Made by a program: the position numbers and the translations under genes. 64,000 bases of DNA from Diadophis punctatus similis (lineage: Eukaryota > Chordata > Lepidosauria > Squamata > Dipsadidae): the NCBI GenBank assembly GCA_023053685.1, contig JALIGW010000141.1, forward strand, positions 373,874-437,873, written 5' to 3'. The notes below the pieces were generated by a model. It saw only the letters and a list, made by a program, of their open reading frames with translations, was not told the DNA's origin and made no database searches. Within the stretch, counting starts at the first letter, position 1. Every line of letters begins with the position of its first letter. Below, piece after piece: positions 56,294 to 64,000 of this stretch.

Positions 56294-57504
56294 ACACATA
56301 ACATATACTTTTTCATGCTTATGGTCCCTGAGAGCTGTGACCTGTAATATTACTTTATAAAATTAAGAAATATTTTGCATAGTTCAAAAGTGATAGATTA
56401 AGTCAGGTGGTTTCTAATGTATAATGTTGGGGACTGTTTTATAAGCAAATATAAATTAAATTCGATCCAATAATTTATAGGGGAATATAATACAGAACTC
56501 AGTAGCACTTAGTCTACATGTTAGCTTTAATCATAGTTTTAAATTAAGCCAGGATTGGTGGAAGTACACATGCCATAATCCAGGATTTACAAACCATCAA
56601 TGCCTACTGCATGCCACATATAAATGACATTATGGCTAGGTGCAACATATCTTGTTATTCAAAACAACATTAGATTTCTTTAATATGAGGCTGAAAACAG
56701 ACGTTTTCCATGTTTCACAGCTGCAAAGAATGAAACCCAGTGAATACTCATCAGCTATTATCTTAAAGTAGATACTTAAATATAGTTCTAATGACATTTT
56801 TTTAGCAAATGCATGCAGTTCTGTAGGTTGCTATCAATCATTGCCAAAGAATGTGGAATGCCTGTCTTGGTAAATATTGACTGAACATCCTGCTTAATGT
56901 AAAGATTATTTACTCAGCTCTCTGTCCTGTTTAAGGTAAAGATTATTTACTCAGCTCTCTGTTTATCTAAGGTAAAAGTTAATTAAACATTCTTCTCTTT
57001 GTCTAGGGTAAAAGTTAATTAAACACTCTTCTGTTAAGTTAGCAATCACACCTTGATATGAACTGTCTATGTACCATATGTTATATATTAACCATTTATC
57101 CATTGTAACTAAATTAGTAAAGTTAATCTTTTGTACTTGTATGCACAAGAAATTTGCTATAAAAAAATAAATGCAGGTCCAAGGAAGAGAAGATCTCTGA
57201 ACATCATAAAGGTTTCTGATACCCAGAGAGGTCTCTGAACAACAGAGGCTTCATGCCCAAAGAGAGATTTTCCTAGCTCGGAACAGCTTTGCTCAGAAAA
57301 CTATGTCTCTGTGTCTGTGATTCCTACACATTTCTATTTAGCAAAATGAGAAAGCTTCAGATAAATGGAAAAGCAAAAAATGCTACCACTGTATCCTACT
57401 TAGACCAAGAATGTGGCTATACTACAGCTTTTCCAAAACCTCTTCTTACTCTAAATTTGCTCTCTTCAATAGAGCTTCCAACTCTTGGAAGGTCCTTAAA
57501 TTCA
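56291..57504. other. Unassigned AT-rich spacer
   Basis: Contains a small local duplication ('aaggtaaagattatttactcagctctctgt' style units near 56900-56960, and 'ggtaaaagttaattaaaca' twice). No gene recognised. May include upstream exon or promoter sequence for the OR at 58324. Confidence 0.4.
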
Positions 57505-57895
57505 GGATAACAGAGTTGGAAGGGAACCTGGAGGTCCTCTAGTCCAATCCTTTGCTCAAGCAGGAAAACCTATACCATTTCAGACAAGTGCTTGTCCAAT
57601 CTCTTCTTTAAAACTTCCAGTGTTGAAGCACCCACAACCTCTGAAGGCAAGTCATTCCACTGATTAATCGTTCTTATTGTCAGGGAATCCCTTCTTCCTT
57701 GTAGCTTGGTTCTCTCCTTGATAATTTTTCATCCTGTGTTTCTTGTCCTGCCTTCAGGTGCTTTGGAGAATAAGTTGACCCCCTGTTCTTTGTGGCAGCC
57801 CTTGAGATATTGGAACACTGCTATCATGTCACCCTAATCCTTCTTTTCATTAGACTAGATGTACCCAATTCCTGAAACTATTCTTCATATGATTC
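57505..57895 (-). mobile_element. CR1 LINE 3' end
   Basis: CR1 3' UTR 'aacagagttggaagggaacc' at 57509, then the ORF2 C-terminus on the minus strand with frameshifts, to 'tcttcatatgattcagcc'. Confidence 0.82.
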
Positions 57896-57900
57896 AGCCT

Positions 57901-57949
57901 TCACACAGACACAGACACAGACACAGACACAGACACAGACACACACACA

Positions 57950-57984
<35 letters not shown>
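57901..57984. repeat. (ACAGAC)n/(AC)n microsatellite
   Basis: Hexamer then dinucleotide array about 340 bases upstream of the OR start. Confidence 0.92.
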
Positions 57985-57986
<2 letters not shown>

Positions 57987-58323
57987 ATCTTTGTCTATTC
58001 AAAACAATAATCATCCAGAAACAAATAATTGCATGTTCACAGGGATGAATTGCTTTTGACAGGTTGAAACACGGAGGGATCCCATCTAGCTCCACTTGAA
58101 TTAGCCACACCCGGAATTAGTCTACAAGGAAGAATGACCCTACTTCGAACAACATATCAGAAGAACCTTGCTCTCATTCAAAGCATCAAGTTTTAACTTC
58201 TCTTTGATTTTAATACAAAGAATGGAAACTGATAAAACGATGCCCATTTGAAACATGCGATTAAAAGAAGAAGGGTGATTGGAAATTAATACTTTCACGC
58301 CGTTTTTTTAAAGGAATGGACTG
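57985..58323. other. Upstream region of the OR
   Basis: Likely 5' flank or UTR of the receptor at 58324. No promoter element can be named. Confidence 0.35.
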
Positions 58324-59262
58324 ATGACTAACAGGACCACAGTAAGGGAATTCATATTGTTGGGGCTGACTGACAACTTTCCCCTTGAAGTTAGCCTTTT
58401 TCTCCTCCTGTTTGGAATTTATCTTTTGACTTTAACAGGAAACACCGTGGTTATTATTATCACACAGGTGAATATTCAACTCTGTAGCCCAATGTATTTC
58501 TTCCTCCGACATTTGGCATGGGTAGATATTGGGTATATGAGTACAATAATTCCCAAAGCACTGGTCAACATAGCTACTGGTAGTAAGAGCATCTCTTTAG
58601 CTGGTTGTTTCATACAGATATTTCTTTATTTGGTCCTTGGTACCACTGAGTTTCTCCTACTTGCCACAATGTCTGTTGATCGATACATAGCCATCTGTAA
58701 CCCTCTTCACTACCCAACCATTATGAATACCCGAATCTGCTCATTATTGGTATTTTGTTGCTTGGCTGGAGGGATAGCACTAATTCTAGTTGCATGCATT
58801 CCTTTATTTCTGATGCCATTTTGTGGTCCCAATGTCATGAATCATTTCTTTTGTGACAATGGACCCCTTATGAAACTGGTATGTGTTGACACCAGCTTCC
58901 TAGAAATGATTCATTTTGTGGTTGCCATATTCTCTCTGCTTGGGACCTTAAGTGTCAACGTTGTCTCTTACGTCAAAATCATTTCCACCATTCTGCGCAT
59001 CCCATCCACTACAGGGAGGAAGAAGACCTTCTCCACTTGTGCTTCCCACATGACCATGGTCACCATCGCTTACAGCAGTTGCATTTTCATGTACGTCAAG
59101 CCGAAAGGCGCCAGCGGATTAGACTACAACAAAATGGTGGCTCTTTTGAATACTGTCATGGCTCCTCTTCTCATCCCAATCATATATTGTTTGAGGAACG
59201 GACAAGTGCAAGATGCTTTGAAGGCTGAACTGAGACAAAGGATCGGTTTTGCAAAAAATTGA
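58324..59262 (+). CDS. Olfactory receptor, class II, intact
   Basis: A 312-residue single-exon receptor starting MTNRTTVREFILLGLT, with N-glycosylation NRT (3-5). It has GN (39-40), PMYFF (56-60), C95 and C177, MSVDRYIAIC (116-125), HFFCDNGPLMKL (173-184), KTFSTCASH (234-242) and PLLIPIIYCLRN (281-292). The PLLIP variant and the start are shared with the OR at 28449-29399 in the opposite orientation, and its upstream flank is shared too, so the two arose by an inverted duplication. Frame and length are normal. The stop TGA lies in unaltered sequence. Its tail has a degenerate relic copy at 63074. Confidence 0.94.
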   Translation: MTNRTTVREFILLGLTDNFPLEVSLFLLLFGIYLLTLTGNTVVIIITQVNIQLCSPMYFFLRHLAWVDIGYMSTIIPKALVNIATGSKSISLAGCFIQIFLYLVLGTTEFLLLATMSVDRYIAICNPLHYPTIMNTRICSLLVFCCLAGGIALILVACIPLFLMPFCGPNVMNHFFCDNGPLMKLVCVDTSFLEMIHFVVAIFSLLGTLSVNVVSYVKIISTILRIPSTTGRKKTFSTCASHMTMVTIAYSSCIFMYVKPKGASGLDYNKMVALLNTVMAPLLIPIIYCLRNGQVQDALKAELRQRIGFAKN

Positions 59263-59291
59263 GACAATTTGCTATTGATATGGCTCTAAGT

Positions 59292-59891
59292 TAAGGTGAC
59301 CAGACGTCCCGCTTTTGGCGGGACAGTCTCGCTTTTCAGTAATTTGTCCCGCGTCCGTTTCCAAAAAGTCCTGCTTTTTTAATTTGAATTTGCCCTGCAG
59401 GGTGAAATCCTGCCGGTTCGGCCAGGCCAGTCGTTCGGCGTAGAGCCGATGGAACTGGCGGCGGTCGCGGCGTGGGGCTTCTCCCGCCCACTTCCCCCGC
59501 CCGGCTGGATGCCGCCATTCGGGTTATTTTGTCCTCTGCGCATGCAGAGTATTATTTTGTCCTCTGCGCATGCAAAATAACCCGAATGGCGGCATCCAGC
59601 CGGGCGAGGGAAGCGGGCGGGAGAAGCCCCGCGCCGTGACCGCCGCCAGTTCCATCGGCTCTATGACGAACGACTGGCCCGGCTGAACCGGCAGGATTTC
59701 ACCCCTCTGCGGCGATGAACAGGTAAGCCTGCACCAGTAGGAACCCACCCCTGGCTGCGATGAAGGGGGGTGTTTGGGGGGTACACAAAGCTGCAGGATA
59801 AGAGAGATGGACCCCTCCCATCTTGCTCCCCTAGAAACCCCCCCTCGTCAATGGTGTCCCGCTTTACAAAAAATAAAATCTGGTCACCTTA
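59292..59891. mobile_element. hAT-type MITE (TAAGGTGACCAGA) with internal long palindrome
   Basis: Begins TAAGGTGACCAGACGTCCCG and ends AAATCTGGTCACCTTA. Exact 8-bp duplication CTCTAAGT at 59284-59291 and 59892-59899. The centre is occupied by a GC-rich palindrome (59401-59703) and the 'agtaggaacccacccctg' terminus of another hAT-type family (to 59753), so at least one insertion is nested in it. Confidence 0.85.
59401..59703. repeat. Long imperfect palindrome (about 140-base arms)
   Basis: The left arm runs from 'ggtgaaatcctgccggttc' to 'ccattcgggttattttg'. The right arm from 'caaaataacccgaatgg' to 'aaccggcaggatttcacc' is its reverse complement with few mismatches. The centre repeats 'attttgtcctctgcgcatgc' twice directly. 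Confidence 0.85.
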
Positions 59892-59899
59892 CTCTAAGT

Positions 59900-60196
59900 A
59901 GATGTTCAGATTTAATGTCTTAGAATGCATTTTTAAGCTATAGCATGTGTTGCCTTCAGATGTAATAATCACCCACTGAGATGCTCTTACAAGGGGACTT
60001 GAGATTGCATAGAGGACGGGATAATCAGGGATGGAAACGTGTGGTTGACATCAAAGACAGAATCCCTGAGAAATTGGTTGCTAGTGAAGAGCAATGGAAA
60101 AAGACAATTGCCCACCTCTTCTCATTGTCAATTTAAAAAACGCATCTGTTTGCACATTATGTGACCTAGGAGGCATAAGAGCTTCAACTAATGCAG
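59900..60196. other. Unassigned spacer
   Basis: No recognised feature. Confidence 0.3.
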
Positions 60197-60330
60197 GGCT
60201 GTCAAATTCCTGGCCGGCAGGCCGGATGCGTCATGCGCTGGCCACGCTGATACCCTTTTGAGTGAAGGGGGGAAGTCCCAATACATCATGTGATGCCGCC
60301 ATGACGGCATGAGTTTGACACCCCTGACCT
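60197..60330. mobile_element. Short hAT-type MITE (CAGGGCTGTCAAATTCC)
   Basis: The left terminus CAGGGCTGTCAAATTCCTGGCC and right terminus GAGTTTGACACCCCTG are inverted. Flanks AACTAATG and ACCTAAGG match poorly (6 of 8). Confidence 0.7.
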
Positions 60331-60458
60331 AAGGCATCCTCAAAGCTCTTACAATCTTCTGGTACAAACTTACAGCTACCCTCTGCTAATTGTTTCTTGT
60401 TTCTAACTATGGTTTCTTAGTAGGCCGTATATGTAGTAGACATGTGAATCATATGTAA

Positions 60459-60811
60459 GGTAAAGGTAAAGGTTCCCCCGCACATGCGTGCTAGTTGTTT
60501 CTGGCTCTAGGGGTGGTGCTCATCTCCGTTTCTAAGCCGAGGAGCCAGCACTGTCTGAAGATGTCTCCGTGGTCATGTGGCCGGCATGACTAAACGCCGA
60601 AGGTGCACGGAGAGCTGTTACCTTCCCACCAAAGTGGTCCCTATTTTTCTACTTGCATTTTTTTTACGTGCTTTCGAACTGCTAGGTTGGCAGAAGCTGG
60701 GACAAGTAACGGGAGCTCACTCCGTTACGCGGCGCTAGGGATTCGAACCGCCGAACTGCCGGACTTCTGATCGACAAGTTCAGCGTCTTAGCCACTGAGC
60801 CGCTGCATCCC
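60459..60811 (-). repeat. Sauria-SINE-type element with Bov-B-like tail
   Basis: The minus strand begins 'gggatgcagcggctcagtgg' with B box GGTTCGAATCC. The 3' end is '(ac)ctttacctttacctt', as in squamate Sauria SINEs whose tails derive from Bov-B. Exact 13-bp duplication GAATCATATGTAA at 60446-60458 and 60812-60824, so the boundaries are certain. Relatively young. Confidence 0.85.
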
Positions 60812-60824
60812 GAATCATATGTAA

Positions 60825-61302
60825 TACTATACAATAAGAGATTTGGTTTTGGTTCACACATGGAGTCAATATTTGTGAATGTGGCTATTCCACTTGAAGT
60901 TTTATCCCAACTAAAATAACAGAAGTGGGGAATGGAGGTCTGGTGATTATGGAATATCATCAGGCAATGATCCTGAATAAGCCTCAATATAACAGAAAAT
61001 GCATAGTGAAGGCATAAAATGTGAGATCCAGGGTTAGAGAATGTAGAAATTAATGTTTGTAAGTGTTAGAGGGAGAATAAATCTCCATAGAGGTGATATT
61101 TGATCTTTCTCTCAGAGCTCAGACATTTAGAAATAAAGCCGAAAGTTAAAAGGTCTAATAAAATATTTATTTCGGTACAAAAACAATAAATTCTGAATAA
61201 TTACATTCTTGCTAATTAAATGCGACCGCTCCCGGTCAGAGCCAAAACCACAAGAAAAAGAATGGAGAATCAGGAATGCACACATGTGCATAAGATCACA
61301 TC
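60825..61302. other. Unassigned spacer
   Basis: No recognised feature. Confidence 0.35.
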
Positions 61303-61310
61303 ACATGTCC

Positions 61311-61836
61311 CAGTGGTGGGTTCCTACAGGTGCAGTCCACTCTATAGCACCGGTAGCGGCCTGCTGGTGACGTCACAGTACCGGTGCGGTCGGTTGCCAG
61401 TGCCTGGGCGCCGCCATTTTTTAAAAAAATTGTTTTTTAATTTTTTAAAAAATTTTCTTCTGCGCATGCCCAGAAGCCAAGCTTCCGGCACTGCGCATGC
61501 GCTGCCTTCCTATCCCACAGTGAGTCCAAGCAGGGGAGAATGGCTGAGGGAGCATGTGAGATGCTGAAAGAACGGGCAGCAGGAGCTATCTCCATTCCCC
61601 TCCCTTCAGCAATCCGAGAAGCCACAAACACGCGGTGATGATCCTAGGCATTTTTGCACAATCGAGGCTTCTCGAGCTGCTGAGGGGAGGGGGAATGGGC
61701 GGCAGGACCTATCTCAGTTCCCCTCCCTTCAGCAGTCCGAGAAGCCATGCCACCTGGTCACATGGCTGACAAGCCACACCCACAAAATAAGCCACACCCA
61801 CAGAGTGGTAGTAAAAAAATTAGGAACCCGCCCCTG
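61311..61836 (-). mobile_element. hAT-type element (CAGGGGYGGGTTCCTA family), copy 5
   Basis: Inverse orientation as at 34683. Termini CAGTGGTGGGTTCCTAC and TTAGGAACCCGCCCCTG. Duplication ACATGTCC (61303-61310) and ACGTGTCC (61837-61844), 7 of 8. Confidence 0.88.
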
Positions 61837-61844
61837 ACGTGTCC

Positions 61845-62779
61845 TGGTTGTAATGGAATGTACCGTAATATTAGGATAGGGATGCATCACCCTGCATATA
61901 CATACAACTGACAATATTCACCACGTGACAGTAAGCTGCCCACAGTCACCTCAATATGAGGTGGGCAGCAAAGAGGCTTAATAAATAAAATGAATAAAAT
62001 AAATTTCTCACGAGGTGGTATTTGTTGGTTAATTCAAATCAACCCACAAGATTATGAACTACTTAAATTATAGCATCTCGTTTTTCAAAACCTACTAAGA
62101 ATTCATGCAAAGTTGCTTTAGCATATTGGGGAGAGATGGTAGGCAAGACCTCTCTTCCTTTATCTTGTTCACTGTGACTTATAGTTCTCATTTCTAGACC
62201 CCTTTTGATATCCAAATATCAAGGAAAGATTGAAAGAAGATGGAAGTTGAATGACTCGGAACGCAAGCAAAACTACAGTTGGATAAAATAAATACGAGTC
62301 CAGAGCAGAAATGGACATCGACTTCCAAGTCTGATCATGTTCTGTGCTGCTCCGCAATTCTTCCCCAGGTATCTTCTGCCTGAATCCATTTTCCCATTGG
62401 GAGGTTTGGTTTTATTAACATTGGCCAGAGGAAGTAGACACAGCCAAGTCCATTTGATTCCTACCATTTTCAATGGGTTTTGCAAAAATTGTGTTTGTAC
62501 TATTCTACTCAAAATTGATTGAGAGAGAACTGATTTGTATTATTCAACCGAAATTGAACTGATAATCGAATCAATCTTCGACTGAAATGGAGACAGATTT
62601 GTACATCCATTGGAAATAATTGCAAAATGCCTTGGGTGGGATAGGATTTTGATGGGCTTCATTAAAGTGTGTGATAAACAATCAAATCCCAGGAAACATA
62701 GTTCTTAAATAAATACTAAAGTTAATACTAATTTAAAACTATATAACATTAGTATTAATTCATTAGTATAATACTTTTT
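61845..62779. other. Unassigned spacer
   Basis: AT-rich with no gene or repeat family recognised. Confidence 0.4.
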
Positions 62780-63073
62780 TTTTGCTTCTTAAGAAGTCCC
62801 TGAGGAATTTCATAAGTCAATTTTGAATACTTCATTCACCATGGGCTTTCAAAAGTATAATTATATATATTGCTTATGAGAGGTTGCTTCTATCTTCATT
62901 CTATCTTCATAGAGAGGGCTGTAAAGCACTATGAAGCGGTATATAAGTCTAAGTGCTATTGCTATTCCCATGAAAAGATATGGAAGAAGAAGGCAGAGAA
63001 ATTACGCAGGAGTACAGCTGTGAACCAATAGGACAAGGCAACTTCTCAAAAGCATTGAAAATGGAGAATGCTA
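62780..63073. repeat. OR-associated duplicated upstream segment, copy B
   Basis: Matches 55430-55670 ('ctgaggaatttcataagtca', 'gaaaatggagaatgctatgc'). It is interrupted by a SINE tail scrap at 62911-62968 and joined directly to an OR tail relic at 63074. Confidence 0.68.
62911..62968 (+). repeat. SINE 3' tail scrap
   Basis: Only 'agagagggctgtaaagcac' to '(tattgc)' of the L2-tailed SINE. A heavily 5'-truncated insertion. Confidence 0.85.
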
Positions 63074-63135
63074 TGCAGGATGCTTTGAAGGCTGAACTGA
63101 GACAATGGGTTGGGTTTTGAAGAAATTGAGATGAT
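63074..63135 (+). pseudogene. Olfactory receptor C-terminal relic with empty LTR site
   Basis: 'aggatgctttgaaggctgaac' to 'gagatgattggctattgatat' matches the last 20 codons and 3' flank of the ORs at 28449 and 58324 (QDALKAELRQWVGF). One base is lost relative to 28449, making an earlier stop. It is fused directly to the duplicated upstream segment, so the body of this copy was deleted. It shows the uninterrupted 'gagatgattgg' where the LTR sits in the 28449 gene. Confidence 0.8.
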
Positions 63136-63540
63136 TGGCTATTGATATAGCTGTCTACTGTCCAGTTGGTGAATCCAGAAACTCCTGGGACATTATGTTA
63201 CGAAGAGTATAAACTTTACCGAAAAAACCATATTGGCACAGAAGAAGCAAAACCAGCTCTGGATTTCCTATTCAATAGCAAGCATAGTTATTGTATTTTC
63301 CCCTCACCCTACGAGCCATCCACAGTCCATTACGTCCACCAATCACTTCTGCTCATTTTGTTATGGGATCCTGCCAGCCATGCTGGGACATCTGCTCTGT
63401 GTGTCCTTGAAATGGAAGCAATGTCTCATGGGAACCAACGGATGCTTGGAAGCCATTCCTCCCAACCTTGCATTCCCTTCCGCCACCACCCCTCCCTTTC
63501 ACTGTCAAGCTGCAAGTGAAGCAGAATTTGGTGAAAGTAT
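63136..63540. other. Unassigned spacer
   Basis: Frames across this interval are open for about 110 codons but show no family signature. Regarded as chance. Confidence 0.35.
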
Positions 63541-63545
63541 GAGTC

Positions 63546-63831
63546 TGTCAGGGTTCCAAATAGCATCCAAAACTAAATCAGAGTCCAAGGCAAATTATTC
63601 CTCAAAGTTCCAATTTATTGTCGTCTTTTGCCAACGTGTCCGTTACTCCCATCAGCTTCCGGGCAGGTGCTGGACAAAGGATGACCTTGAGAATCTAGAA
63701 GGAATTTGTTATGGCTACATCTCTACATCCCTCATGCAACGGCCCCTCCCAAGTTCCCACAGCAAGAATACATTCTAAGCATAAATTGTGGCAGGCCAAA
63801 GTCTCCAATCAAAGATGGCTTCGGCCTGACA
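63546..63831 (-). mobile_element. Solo LTR, TGTCAGG...CCTGACA family
   Basis: The plus strand begins TGTCAGGGTTCCAAATAGC and ends GGCTTCGGCCTGACA. Exact 5-bp duplication GAGTC at 63541-63545 and 63832-63836. Inverted AATAAATTGG near 63615. Same family as the LTR at 44651, in opposite orientation. Confidence 0.85.
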
Positions 63832-64000
63832 GAGTCAGCCTTGACAATAACATTGTCAGATCCGTGGATCTGCCATTCTCCAAGGGAAGGGGGGGTGCTT
63901 TTGGTTACATTATATACTTTCTTGCTTCCTCCCTCATGCATCCTATATCCTGTAATCTATAGATTTATAACCTTTAGTTTGGCGCCTAAGCGCCCTGGTA

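Noticed and set aside
59292..59891. CpG island promoter for the OR at 58324
   Set aside because: It lies downstream of the gene and is explained by a nested GC-rich DNA element.
63166..63778. Overlapping 117- and 181-codon frames as a gene
   Set aside because: No recognisable family. The second frame runs into a solo LTR.

Overview
The window reads as intergenic, repeat-dense DNA from a squamate reptile, most likely an advanced (colubroid) snake. The evidence is the repeat mix: CR1 and L2-type LINEs whose 3' ends run into (AATAG)n/(ATTCT)n microsatellites, a Bov-B LINE tail, a Sauria-SINE-type element ending in (ACCTTT)-like repeats, many tRNA-derived SINEs, a DIRS-like element, copia-type LTR elements and many short hAT-type DNA transposons. 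There is no sign of bacterial or viral genome organisation.

The only host genes I can support are a sparse cluster of intronless class II olfactory receptor (OR) coding exons. Four are open end to end: 2124-3077 (-), 28449-29399 (-), 51983-52930 (+) and 58324-59262 (+). Two are broken. The one at 22770-23686 (-) has a frameshift and a C-terminal deletion. The one at 41180-42125 (-) has a single extra base in a C6 run, which could be a sequencing error. Three short OR tail relics lie at 242-305, 1462-1500 and 63074-63135. The receptors form two visible paralogous sets: 28449/58324 (plus the 63074 relic), and 41180/51983. All are expected to be seven-transmembrane odorant receptors of olfactory neurons.

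Layout: 0-3 kb holds OR tail relics, a duplicated flank and one intact OR. 3-13 kb is CR1, LINE and hAT-type repeats with a Bov-B insertion. 13.9-18.4 kb is a decayed DIRS-like element on the minus strand. 18-22.7 kb is SINEs, an L1 tail and L2-like LINE tails. 22.7-23.7 kb is an OR pseudogene. 24-28 kb is LTR fragments and an L2 reverse transcriptase split by insertions. 28-29.4 kb is an OR whose stop codon lies inside a solo LTR. 29.5-41 kb is CR1, LINEs, a solo copia-type LTR, a copia gag with its LTR and primer-binding site, and microsatellites. 41-42 kb is an OR pseudogene. 43-51 kb is a deep nest of LTRs and LINEs. 52-53 kb is an intact OR just behind a (TA)n tract. 53.7-57.9 kb is repeats. 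58.3-59.3 kb is an intact OR. 59.3-64 kb is DNA transposons, including one with a long palindrome, a Sauria SINE, a duplicated OR flank and a solo LTR.

The most useful observations come from insertion junctions that can be read directly. Many hAT-type elements have visible 8-bp target duplications. Solo LTRs have 4- or 5-bp duplications. One LTR landed in the stop codon of an OR, and the empty site survives in a decayed paralogue. I did not find a novel multi-gene system.
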